Below, piece after piece: positions 7,150 through 13,749 of a stretch of DNA of 21,441 bases. The position numbers and the translations under genes were made by a program. The notes under the pieces are model-generated. The model was not told the origin of the DNA and ran no database searches. It saw only the letters and a program-made list of their open reading frames with translations. This DNA is from Spirochaeta sp. (GTDB lineage Bacteria > Spirochaetota > Spirochaetia > DSM-27196 > SLAA01), in the NCBI GenBank assembly GCA_020201015.1, contig JAIVHN010000016.1:1-21441 (forward strand). The letters run 5' to 3'. Within the stretch, counting starts at the first letter, position 1; each line of letters opens with the position of its first letter.

Positions 7150-8311
7150 TTTTGTCCTCCATTTGCTCGTCCATAAGGTGTCCAAATTTCTCTTGTTTGG
7201 TGCGGATGTACGCTTGGTTCTCCCGGGTTGTCTCCATGATAAGCGGTACACGTTCTGTAACCGTGATGCCGCCGTGCTCTAAGCCGTGAATTTTGTCCGG
7301 ATTGTTGGTCAGGAGCCTTAGCTGCGTGAGGCCTATCTCCTGGAGTATCTCGGCGGCGACGCTGTAGCTGCGGCCGTCGGCTTGCAGGCCAAGCGCCGTG
7401 TTTGCTTCGTAGGTGTCGAGTCCGGCATCTTGGAGCGCATAGGCACGAATCTTGTCGGTTAGGCCAATGCCGCGGCCTTCTTGGCGCAGGTACACAACAA
7501 GTCCGCCTTCCGCCTGCACGCGCCGCATTGCTTCGTCCAACTGTGGGCCGCACTCACAGCGCAAACTTGCAAGACACTCACCGGTAAGACACTCGCTGTG
7601 CACACGGACGAGCGGGGCAGGCTGGTCCGTGGTTGTGCCTCGCTTGGAATGTGCTGTGTTGGGGGTGCCGGTGTGCGACTCCAGTTCACTAAGAAAGCTC
7701 TCCGGAATAAGCACAAAAGGTTCCTGCTCCCTGCCAGCTGCATCGGCATACACGCGCATCTGAAAGCGCCCGAAACGTGTGGGAACCATTGCACGGGCTG
7801 TCTCTACCACTTCTGGTTCATTAGAAACAGTTGCCTCGTACTCGATTATATCTTGGATCGAAATCTCCGGCATTCCAAGGCGTTCGGCAATTGCACTCAG
7901 GCGGCTTCCGCGTGCCATGGTACCGTCCTCATCCAAGATCTCACACAGTACCGAGCTCGGGAGAGCTCCGCACAGCTGTGCCAAGGCCACGGCCGCCTCG
8001 GTGTGTCCACGTCGCTCGCTTAGCCCACCCGGCGCGGCCACCAGCGGGAAGATATGGCCCGGACGCGAGAGGTCCTCGGGGGCACTTTCCGCGTCGGCTA
8101 ATGTGCGAACGGTAATTGCCCGGTCGGAGCTGGAGATGCCAGTCGTACAACCCTTAATAGCATCTACGCTTGCGGTAAAGGCGGTGCTGTGAAGCGCGGT
8201 GTTATGGCTAACCATCGGCTCTAACTTCATTTCTCGAGCACGTTCAGGCGTTATTGCCTGGCACAACAGCCCACGACTCTGCCGAGCCTTGGGTTCCACG
8301 TGCGCCAGCAA
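7130..8311 (-). CDS. ribBA: RibBA with truncated DHBP synthase domain and intact GTP cyclohydrolase II domain
   Basis: Normal RibBA makes 3,4-dihydroxy-2-butanone 4-phosphate (RibB half) and opens GTP (RibA half). This 393-residue product begins at RGLLCQAITPERA, well inside RibB. The usual first 45-55 residues, including the acidic DDEDREnEGD loop that holds catalytic metal ligands, are absent. The rest of RibB is conserved: TTGISSSDRA, RPGHIFPL, RGHTEAAV and CEILDEDGTMAR. The RibA half looks complete, with zinc ligands Cys241, Cys252 and Cys254, RQEGRGIGL at 277-285 and LLTNNPDKIHGLE. An extra segment (about 202-232) precedes RibA. TTG 8311 has GGAGG six bases upstream, and an in-frame TAG lies a few codons further up. 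It overlaps the end of ribE by 68 bases. GTP cyclohydrolase II activity is likely; DHBP synthase activity is doubtful. Confidence 0.9.
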   Translation of the reverse strand: MLAHVEPKARQSRGLLCQAITPERAREMKLEPMVSHNTALHSTAFTASVDAIKGCTTGISSSDRAITVRTLADAESAPEDLSRPGHIFPLVAAPGGLSERRGHTEAAVALAQLCGALPSSVLCEILDEDGTMARGSRLSAIAERLGMPEISIQDIIEYEATVSNEPEVVETARAMVPTRFGRFQMRVYADAAGREQEPFVLIPESFLSELESHTGTPNTAHSKRGTTTDQPAPLVRVHSECLTGECLASLRCECGPQLDEAMRRVQAEGGLVVYLRQEGRGIGLTDKIRAYALQDAGLDTYEANTALGLQADGRSYSVAAEILQEIGLTQLRLLTNNPDKIHGLEHGGITVTERVPLIMETTRENQAYIRTKQEKFGHLMDEQMEDKNDYSGN

Positions 8312-8900
8312 AACGAGCCTCCATAAAGCGCTCGACGTAGCGAGCTATGATATCGGTCTCAATATTCACTAAGTCACCCGCTTGACGGTCTACGAGAACC
8401 GTAGCCTCCCAGGTATGGGGAATAATGTTTATCGTTACAAGGCGGTCATGGAGCTTGGCTACGGTTAGACTGACTCCATCTATACAGATAGAGCCTTCGG
8501 CCACGCAGTAACGCGCGGCAGTTTCGCCCACTTCAATAGTAAAGTAGATGTTCTCCTGATCTTGACGAACCGACTCCACACGCGCAGTTTCGTTGACATG
8601 GCCTTGTACGAGATGCCCTCCCAAAGGTGTAGCGGCAGTCACGGCCGGTTCCAAGTTCACGCGGGCGCCGGTTCGCAAGGAGCCGAGCGTGGTTTTCTTC
8701 AAGGTCTCGGCCAACGCCTCCACCGTGAAGGAGCGCTTGCCGGTAGCCACCACCGTCTGGCAAGCGCCGTTTATTGCAACCGAGTCACCCAACTCAAACT
8801 CAGGTGCCAACTTTGGTGCATGTATTTCAATATCGGCTTTATCGGAGCCCGGACTCACCCGAGCTACCGTTCCTATCTCAAGTACTAAGCCTGTGAACAT
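8244..8900 (-). CDS. ribE: Riboflavin synthase, alpha subunit
   Basis: The enzyme dismutates two 6,7-dimethyl-8-ribityllumazine molecules to riboflavin. The 218-residue protein has the characteristic two similar barrels. The first begins MFTGLVLEIGTV and contains SVAINGACQTV and ETLKKTTLG; the second contains GGHLVQGHVNETA, GSICIDGVSLTV, NIIPHTWEATVL and VNIETDIIARYVERFM. ATG 8900 has AGGAGG six bases upstream and overlaps the end of ribD by 23 bases. After YVERFM, where relatives usually end soon, the protein continues for about 25 residues rich in Gly and Ala. These run into the start of ribBA in another frame, consistent with a deletion that joined the two genes. Confidence 0.95.
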   Translation of the reverse strand: MFTGLVLEIGTVARVSPGSDKADIEIHAPKLAPEFELGDSVAINGACQTVVATGKRSFTVEALAETLKKTTLGSLRTGARVNLEPAVTAATPLGGHLVQGHVNETARVESVRQDQENIYFTIEVGETAARYCVAEGSICIDGVSLTVAKLHDRLVTINIIPHTWEATVLVDRQAGDLVNIETDIIARYVERFMEARFAGARGTQGSAESWAVVPGNNA

Positions 8901-10083
8901 GTGGTTCCTCCTGTGGTAACGTGCAGCCTGCCTTTTGTGGCTGCGGTGCAGTATCCCATTTCAGTCCGTTCAACACCTGACGCGTGTTTGGGTTCATCGA
9001 TGTAAGTGCTACCGTGTCGCCAAGTACATCGACTTCGTGCTCAACAACTACATTGGCGTAGCCCGGCGCATCCGGGGCAATCACCTTGCCCTCCAGCATT
9101 GTGGGGCCGATGTATACCGTAAGGCGATCCCAGAGTCCGGCAGCCAGGAAAGCGGTGTGCGTTACTGCACCTCCCTCAACAAGCACCGAGCGAACACCAC
9201 GCTCATACAGCGCGTCGAGAATATCCGACACGTTGAATCCGCCAGCGTCTTGGACCGGCAACTGCACAAGCTCAACGCCGAGCTGCTTGAGCTCCGCTGC
9301 ATGGTTAAGGGCGTCGTCATTGAGTGCCCCGCTGAATACGAGGGTGTCGGCGGCTTTATCCTGGAACAGCTGTGATGAGATAGGCGTCCGTAGACTGGGA
9401 TCAAGTACAACTCGTAGGGGCTGCTTGAGCGGCGTAGCGCCATAGCGCGCCGTGAGTCCCGGGTCATCAAGCTCAACCGTTCCGCGACCCACCAGAATTG
9501 CATCGACCGTGGCTCGCAGGCCGTGGCTATGACGCAGCGCTTCCGGCCCACTGATTGGGGTCTTGCCGCCGCCAGCATGCGCGATGCGCCCGTTCAGGGA
9601 CTGTGCCCACTTTAGGTGTACCTGTGGCCGTCGGAGTGCTGTAGAGAGAAAGTAGGATTCGTTAAGTTTAAGTACCTGCTCTTCCATGAGTCCGCAACAG
9701 GTCTGGATTCCGGCCGCTCTAAGTGCCTGGACTCCACATCCGGCAACTGCCGGATTCGGATCGCGCGCAGCAATGATCATGCGCGTGATACCGGCCTCCA
9801 TGACCTTCTCGGTGCATGGAGGATTGTGCTTTGTTGGACTTCTAAAGGAGCATGGTTCAAGAGTGCAGTACATAACCGCTCCCTGCGGATCCTCCCCTCG
9901 CACTTGGGCATCACGAATGCAGTCTGTCTCGGCATGTGGCCCACCATACTCACGGTGATACCCCTCGCCAATTATTCTGCCTTCACGCACAAGTACCGCT
10001 CCTACTGCCGGGTTGGGAGAAACACTCCCTATTCCGGCAGTAGCAAGCTCGATGGCCCGACGCATAAATCGTCGATCGGTCAT
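8878..10083 (-). CDS. ribD: Bifunctional pyrimidine deaminase/reductase
   Basis: RibD deaminates and then reduces the pyrimidine product of GTP cyclohydrolase II. The N-terminal deaminase domain (about 1-145) has SVSPNPAVGAVLV and the zinc motif His50-Ala-Glu52. Cys78 and Cys90 follow in EPCSFRSPTKHNPPC. The cysteines are 12 residues apart, three more than in typical RibD, and the usual His after CS is Phe. The NADPH-dependent reductase domain (about 150-375) has SLNGRIA, GPEALRHSHGLRATVDAILV, GRGTVELDDPGLTAR and VLVEGGA. At 401 residues it is somewhat longer than typical. ATG 10083 has AAGGAGC upstream. It is first in the rib operon, behind an FMN riboswitch and terminator. Confidence 0.95.
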   Translation of the reverse strand: MTDRRFMRRAIELATAGIGSVSPNPAVGAVLVREGRIIGEGYHREYGGPHAETDCIRDAQVRGEDPQGAVMYCTLEPCSFRSPTKHNPPCTEKVMEAGITRMIIAARDPNPAVAGCGVQALRAAGIQTCCGLMEEQVLKLNESYFLSTALRRPQVHLKWAQSLNGRIAHAGGGKTPISGPEALRHSHGLRATVDAILVGRGTVELDDPGLTARYGATPLKQPLRVVLDPSLRTPISSQLFQDKAADTLVFSGALNDDALNHAAELKQLGVELVQLPVQDAGGFNVSDILDALYERGVRSVLVEGGAVTHTAFLAAGLWDRLTVYIGPTMLEGKVIAPDAPGYANVVVEHEVDVLGDTVALTSMNPNTRQVLNGLKWDTAPQPQKAGCTLPQEEPHVHRLST

Positions 10084-10147
10084 ACAAAAGCTCCTTGCTG
10101 GTACAGCCAGTGGACGGTGTCTTCACGCTGGCTGTGGTGTGCAGGGC

Positions 10148-10181
10148 ATAAAAAACCCTGAGTCGTTTTTGACTCAGGGTT
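10148..10181 (-). terminator. Intrinsic terminator in the rib leader (riboswitch expression platform)
   Basis: On the minus strand AACCCTGAGTC (10171-10181) pairs perfectly with GACTCAGGGTT (10154-10164) around a six-base loop. U residues from 10150-10155 follow. It lies between the FMN riboswitch and ribD, so it is most likely the switch output: FMN-bound aptamer allows termination. The 154 bases between aptamer and terminator (10182-10335) show no gene and no clear antiterminator, although GGGTTCAGG there could partly pair with the 5' arm. Confidence 0.85.
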
Positions 10182-10335
10182 GGTGTTTGGAGGTTACGCT
10201 TACTCCACTCTGTTCCTGAACCCAAAACTGCCGTGATGGCGTAGCGCCGTAAGGCCGTCGTGGGTAAGAACAAGGCGTCCAATAGTTTCAACAAAAACAA
10301 GCGCCGGTGTTGACCCTACAGGAAAGTAGTGCAGC

Positions 10336-10487
10336 GATTTTCTTCCATCCGGACTATACCGTCGGCACCGGAATTTCACCGATTCAGTCACCGTGCCACC
10401 TCTTAGAAGGGGATGCGGCGAGTCGCGGGCTATAACCGCCGGTCAGGACTTACCTCACAACGTGAGATTCACCTGGCCCTGAAAATC
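10336..10487 (-). ncRNA. FMN riboswitch (RFN element) controlling the rib operon
   Basis: The minus strand carries the conserved RFN blocks in order. These are TTTTCAGGGCCAGGTGAAT, then ACCGGCGGTTATAGCCCGCGA, a variable arm, TCGGTGAAATTCCGGTGCC, and GACGGTATAGTCCGGATGGA followed by AGAAAATC (blocks overlap where adjacent). The outer P1 helix forms between GATTTTC (10481-10487) and GAAAATC (10336-10342). It senses FMN and lies upstream of ribD on the same strand, with an intrinsic terminator downstream, so repression by transcription termination is expected. Confidence 0.97.
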
Positions 10488-10493
10488 CTCTTT

Positions 10494-10522
10494 AGCATAC
10501 TGCGAGACCGGCCGTAGGTCAA
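10494..10522 (-). promoter_or_regulatory. Promoter of the rib operon
   Basis: TTGACC (10517-10522) and TATGCT (10494-10499) lie on the minus strand, 17 bases apart. The start site would fall near 10487, the first paired base of the riboswitch P1 helix, which fits well. Confidence 0.7.
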
Positions 10523-10609
10523 GGATATTGTTCACCAGGCGTTGCCCACCAGGCATGATCGGAGCTACCAGCTATATTCCGGGCCTACATTTAGAATTGC
10601 AGAGCAGTA

Positions 10610-10663
10610 TCAGGTTTGCTCTAGATAATACCAGTTTTGTGGTATTATCTCATGCAAACCTGA
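10610..10663. repeat. Large two-part inverted repeat between the rib and pab operons
   Basis: TCAGGTTTGC (10610-10619) is complementary to GCAAACCTGA (10654-10663). Inside it, AGATAATACCA (10623-10633) is complementary to TGGTATTATCT (10640-10650) around the loop GTTTTG. The two stems are separated by a TCT/CAT internal loop. The T-runs of an intrinsic terminator are missing on both sides. GAGCAAAC just downstream (10670-10677) could pair alternatively with GTTTGCTC at 10614-10621. It sits in a 260-base gene-free stretch (10523-10784) in which I see only this repeat, a small hairpin and a heptamer repeat. It could be a mobile-element relic, a structured RNA or a binding site. Confidence 0.85.
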
Positions 10664-10705
10664 GCATGGAGCAAACTAGCTTGAGCGTCGCGTCCCCCAG
10701 TTAAA

Positions 10706-10722
10706 TGCGTCTGCCCGACGCA
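10706..10722 (-). terminator. Small hairpin downstream of pabC, weak terminator candidate
   Basis: TGCGTC and GACGCA pair around a five-base loop. On the minus strand the stem is followed by TTTAA, a poor U-tract. It lies about 62 bases after the pabC stop, so it might end the pab transcript, but the stem is short. Confidence 0.25.
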
Positions 10723-10770
10723 CACTTTAAACGTAGGTTGGAGCTCACTGGACGTGCACAGCTTACGGAG

Positions 10771-10791
10771 CTACGGGCTACGGGCTACGGG
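10771..10791. repeat. Triple heptamer repeat (CTACGGG) across the pabC stop
   Basis: Three exact copies of CTACGGG lie head to tail and include the pabC stop codon (CTA on the plus strand at 10785-10787). Because seven is not a multiple of three, gain or loss of a unit could shift the last codons of pabC. Confidence 0.8.
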
Positions 10792-11516
10792 CCAGCCGAT
10801 GTTTCGAGTTGCTGCGCACCAGGATAGTGGCGAATGGCTGAGATAGGAAGTTGGCAGTCGCCAATATCGAGCATAGCGTTAATAAGGCAGATGCTTTGAA
10901 AGTCAGGTAAGTCGCGCAGGTGGATGGGGGCGGTGTGGAGAAGGCCAGCGGCAAGCAGCCGCGCGCGGGCGGTACCTTCAAGTAGGGGGTGTTGCGGGGT
11001 CATCAACCGGCCGCCAGCCTCGCGCAGCACCAAATTGGCATAGCGTGAGTCGGTAAGGTATCCGTGGCGCAAAAACAACGGTTCGGTATCCTTGGCCGCT
11101 GGTTGAAGCTGTTCAAGCTTGCTCCTGTCGGCAAACTTGAGGTCATAGCGCAGCGCGCCAGCTTCAATACAGACGAGACTGCGTACCGGGCGAATGTGAT
11201 AGGGGAGCAGCTCGTGCTGCAGAACGGTGGGACCGTTGGCGCTCAGCTGGTAGAGAATGCGCAATTTTTGGCGCCCGCAGCCGCCCGGGGTGTGGGTGCC
11301 GCCCGGGGTGTGGGTGGCGCCCGGGGTGTGGGTGGCGCCCGGGGTGTGGGTGGCGCCGGGGCAGACATCGCCCCGCAAAATCTCTGCCACCGTTTCGCAG
11401 AGCTCCAGTGGCCGCCACCCGTACGCTGCTGCAGTTGCCAAGACCCGCGCCTGATGGAACTCAAGATGCAGTGGTTGGCCAGCCTCAACCCGAATGGTCT
11501 CAAGAAAACGGCACAT
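10785..11516 (-). CDS. pabC: Aminodeoxychorismate lyase-like class IV aminotransferase with a repeat insertion
   Basis: PabC releases pyruvate from 4-amino-4-deoxychorismate to give p-aminobenzoate for folate. The 243-residue, PLP-dependent fold type IV protein shows FLETIRVEAGQPLHLEFHQAR at the N-terminus, likely PLP lysine Lys127 in YDLKFADRS, then the conserved LTDSRYANLVL, TPQHPLLEGTARARLL and INAMLDIG. Residues 53-79 are four copies of PG(A/G)THT and a PGG end, in a loop where relatives have no such segment. ATG 11516 lies inside the end of pabB (17-base overlap), so the two are coupled. The pairing with a PabB whose chorismate site is of the PMKGT type supports p-aminobenzoate rather than branched-chain transamination. 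Confidence 0.85.
   Translation of the reverse strand: MCRFLETIRVEAGQPLHLEFHQARVLATAAAYGWRPLELCETVAEILRGDVCPGATHTPGATHTPGATHTPGGTHTPGGCGRQKLRILYQLSANGPTVLQHELLPYHIRPVRSLVCIEAGALRYDLKFADRSKLEQLQPAAKDTEPLFLRHGYLTDSRYANLVLREAGGRLMTPQHPLLEGTARARLLAAGLLHTAPIHLRDLPDFQSICLINAMLDIGDCQLPISAIRHYPGAQQLETSAGP
11281..11361. repeat. 18-bp tandem repeat inside pabC (4.5 copies)
   Basis: Four 18-bp units start at 11281, 11299, 11317 and 11335. Units 1-2 are identical, units 3-4 are identical, and the pairs differ by one base; a nine-base partial unit follows. Each encodes PGATHT or PGGTHT on the minus strand. The near identity suggests recent expansion, and the GC-rich G/C asymmetry differs from the surroundings. 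Unit length keeps the frame. Confidence 0.95.
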
Positions 11517-12498
11517 TGATCTTCTGAATGAGCTCCTGATACTCGAGCTCGGTTTTGCTGTTCATGGTTATTCCTCCGCCGGTCTTAAACACGAATCCCT
11601 CCTGAGTCTTCTCTATGAAGCGTATGAGTACGCCCGACTCCAGCCCCTCTCCGTCGAACAGGCCCACCACTCCGGTGTAGAATCCACGCCGGTAGTCCTC
11701 AGCCTTGCGAATAATGCGGCAAGTGCTGTGCTTTGGAGCTCCGGTAATTGAACCAGCCGGAAGGAGTTCTGCGAAGATATCGCCAATGCGTTCCTGCCAG
11801 TCGACGCTAAGTTCTCCCTCAATGCGGCTACTCACCGCAAGAATCCGAGCGCGGGGGCCAGCAATCTCCTCTATATAACGGTACCGGGGCACATGCACAT
11901 GATGTGCCACGCGCCCAATATCGTTACGAATGAGATCTACAATGGTAGTATGCTCGGCACTCTCTTTCTCATCTGCGAGGATGCGTGCTGCAGCATCAGG
12001 TAGTTCAGCATTTATTGTTCCCTTCATTGGGCAGGAGGAGATGATGTTTCCGGCAATGCGAACAAAGGGTTCGGGTGAGAACACAACAAAGCGCTCAGGC
12101 CAAACGAGGCAAAACTTTGCGCGGGATATCTCGTAAACTTCTTCAAGAGAGCAGCGCAACGTTACTGGAACTGCAGCCGTGAGGTTACAGAGATACGAGT
12201 TGCCAGCGCGTTGCTCGGCCTGCACGAGGTCAAAGGCTCGTCCATAGGAAATTGGATCCGGTGCGTGAATCTCTGTAATTGGGTCCAGTTGCTCTGGATT
12301 CTGTTCTCCCCCTAAACTTTTGCAGCCGTAGTCTGAGCCGCCGTTGGGAAGCTGGTAGCGAATGCCGTAGTTGGGAATCTCTTCTGCAGTAAGCACCAGC
12401 GGGGATTCAAGCTCGTAGTCCAGCAAAAATAAGAAAGGCCGTCGTTTCGCCCCGAGTTTGTTCATGCGTTCAAAAGCTGCAGATGCACGACTGTTCAC
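11500..12498 (-). CDS. pabB: Aminodeoxychorismate synthase component I
   Basis: PabB adds ammonia from a PabA glutaminase to chorismate. The 332-residue product is a single chorismate-binding domain without a fused glutaminase. It contains the PMKGT motif with Lys159 (the PIKGT lysine that marks aminodeoxychorismate synthases), then LIRNDIGRVAH, LLPAGSITGAPK and FYTGVVGLFD. GTG 12498 follows a promoter so closely that the mRNA would be leaderless. An internal ATG at 12465 (MNKLGAKRRPFLF) also fits the homology start; neither has a Shine-Dalgarno sequence. pabC overlaps its end. No pabA lies in the window. Confidence 0.9.
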   Translation of the reverse strand: MNSRASAAFERMNKLGAKRRPFLFLLDYELESPLVLTAEEIPNYGIRYQLPNGGSDYGCKSLGGEQNPEQLDPITEIHAPDPISYGRAFDLVQAEQRAGNSYLCNLTAAVPVTLRCSLEEVYEISRAKFCLVWPERFVVFSPEPFVRIAGNIISSCPMKGTINAELPDAAARILADEKESAEHTTIVDLIRNDIGRVAHHVHVPRYRYIEEIAGPRARILAVSSRIEGELSVDWQERIGDIFAELLPAGSITGAPKHSTCRIIRKAEDYRRGFYTGVVGLFDGEGLESGVLIRFIEKTQEGFVFKTGGGITMNSKTELEYQELIQKINVPFS

Positions 12499-12504
12499 CT
12501 AGCC

Positions 12505-12532
12505 ATTGTACCAAGATCCGTCCGTGTCGCAA
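12505..12532 (-). promoter_or_regulatory. Promoter of pabB-pabC, leaderless geometry
   Basis: TTGCGA (12527-12532) and TACAAT (12505-12510) are 16 bases apart on the minus strand. The -10 box ends six bases before GTG 12498, so transcription would start at or next to the start codon. Confidence 0.55.
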
Positions 12533-12563
12533 GCCTTAGGCTACACCACCGCGGTTGGTGACG

Positions 12564-12593
12564 TTTACACGGTGGCCCTTCCTCAGTAATAAT
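12564..12593 (+). promoter_or_regulatory. Promoter of azlC-azlD, leaderless geometry
   Basis: TTTACA (12564-12569) and AATAAT (12588-12593) are 18 bases apart, each one base off consensus. The -10 box ends seven bases before ATG 12601, and no Shine-Dalgarno sequence is present. It lies back to back with the pabB promoter. Confidence 0.55.
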
Positions 12594-12600
12594 CTGCACC

Positions 12601-13356
12601 ATGACATCGGACATCGACCCACAGCTCCCCTCATCTACCACACAGTCCGGTCTTTTTCGGCGAGCGCTCGCGGACACACTTCCTTTTGTGCTGGGTATCC
12701 TGCCCTTTGGAATTGCCTACGCGATTGTTGGAATCTCTAACGGACTCACACCGCTCGAGGTAATTTCTATGTCGATACTGGTGTTTGCCGGATCGGCACA
12801 GATGGTTGCAGCCGGAATAGCCGGTGATCCGTCCGCGGGCGTTGCGGTTTTTCTTTTCACCACGCTCATGTTGAATGTACGGCACGTGCTGCTGGGAGCT
12901 TCCAGCGCAATTCAGGCACCAAACCGCTCTCGTCTTGAGATCCTGGTGCAGTCCTTTTTTCTTACAGACGAGGTGTATGCTATTGCCTCGGCGCGGGCGC
13001 GGCGCCACGGACATCGGACCCGCTACTATCTAAGCGCTGGTGTGTTCTTCTACCTGGGGTGGATAGGCGCAACGGTGGTGGGTGTCTTAAGCGTGAGTTT
13101 TATACAAGACCCGTTTGCCTTACCGCTTGATTTCATCATGCCGGCAACCTTCATTGTCTTGTTGGTTCCGTTTGTTGAGGACAAAGCCGGAAAAGTTGCC
13201 GCTCTTGGAGGTGGCCTTGCCGCGGTTGTAGGGGCACTGGTACTTCCCGGACACTGGTACATTATTATTGCGGGGTTGTTAGGTTCGGCTCTTGGGGCAT
13301 GGTATGACGCGCGCTTTGCGTCAAGGTCGGACAGTGATGCAAGGACGGTAGAATGA
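12601..13356 (+). CDS. azlC: AzlC family branched-chain amino acid exporter, large subunit
   Basis: The 251-residue membrane protein belongs to the AzlC/BrnF/YgaZ family, which exports branched-chain amino acids (and methionine in some species) with a small partner. Visible family features are LPFVLGILPFGIAYAIVG, the conserved FAGSAQM, LMLNVRHVLLGAS, and FFLTDEVYAI, followed by several hydrophobic helices. Its length matches the family. It overlaps azlD by four bases (ATGA). The -10 box seven bases upstream of ATG 12601 suggests a leaderless transcript. leuA elsewhere in the window belongs to the same metabolism, but the two are about 11 kb apart. Confidence 0.93.
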   Translation: MTSDIDPQLPSSTTQSGLFRRALADTLPFVLGILPFGIAYAIVGISNGLTPLEVISMSILVFAGSAQMVAAGIAGDPSAGVAVFLFTTLMLNVRHVLLGASSAIQAPNRSRLEILVQSFFLTDEVYAIASARARRHGHRTRYYLSAGVFFYLGWIGATVVGVLSVSFIQDPFALPLDFIMPATFIVLLVPFVEDKAGKVAALGGGLAAVVGALVLPGHWYIIIAGLLGSALGAWYDARFASRSDSDARTVE

Positions 13357-13673
13357 GCAACTCAATATGGCCAGCAATTCTTGGAATGGCGGCTATAACT
13401 TACGGTACGCGGGTAATTGCACCGCTGCTTATGCGTTCGGTCAGGATTCCTGCGTGGTTTGAACAGTGGCTCCGATTTGTTCCTGGCGCAGTGCTGGCGG
13501 CGCTTGTCTTACCGGCAGTGTTTGTCCATGACGGATCCTTGGTGCTGTCGCCACTGAATCCGTACCTCGTGGGCGCAACTGTTGCCGCTGTCCTTGCTGT
13601 GCGCACCAGGAATTTGCCGCTTACAGTACTTTTCGGCCTGAGTGTCGTGATCCTACTTGAGCGTTTCATGTAG
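13353..13673 (+). CDS. azlD: AzlD family branched-chain amino acid exporter, small subunit
   Basis: The 106-residue, very hydrophobic protein has four likely membrane helices. It shows ITYGTRVIAPLLM near the N-terminus and RFVPGAVLAALVLPAVF in the middle, both typical of AzlD/BrnE/YgaH. It is the obligate partner of AzlC. ATG 13353 overlaps the azlC stop, and AAGGACGG upstream serves as ribosome binding site, so the two are translationally coupled. Confidence 0.92.
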   Translation: MSNSIWPAILGMAAITYGTRVIAPLLMRSVRIPAWFEQWLRFVPGAVLAALVLPAVFVHDGSLVLSPLNPYLVGATVAAVLAVRTRNLPLTVLFGLSVVILLERFM

Positions 13674-13714
13674 ACTTCACACACTAATACTTTGGAATTC
13701 AGTCCCTTTCCATG

Positions 13715-13743
13715 TTTCCACCTTCTGTAATCCCTGCTATTTT
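13715..13743 (+). promoter_or_regulatory. Candidate promoter of the cyclase-like pair, leaderless geometry
   Basis: TTTCCA (13715-13720) and TATTTT (13738-13743) are 17 bases apart. Both are moderate matches. The -10 box ends six bases before ATG 13750, and no Shine-Dalgarno sequence is visible. Confidence 0.4.
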
Positions 13744-13749
13744 ACTGGT

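Noticed and set aside
7481..8023. Plus-strand open frame of about 180 codons opposite ribBA
   Set aside because: Shadow of the conserved RibA/RibB coding frame; the composition is not protein-like.
9983..10300. Minus-strand open frame through the rib leader and ribD 5' end
   Set aside because: It crosses the terminator and overlaps ribD out of frame, with no family resemblance.
10610..10663. Rho-independent terminator
   Set aside because: The stem is strong but neither side carries a U-run, and the position does not follow a gene end closely.
11281..11361. CRISPR-like repeats
   Set aside because: The units are only 18 bp, directly abutting without spacers, and lie inside a gene.
13657..13749. 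Upstream extension of the first cyclase-like gene from GTG 13657
   Set aside because: It would overlap the end of azlD, the added residues look random, and a promoter-like element sits directly before ATG 13750.
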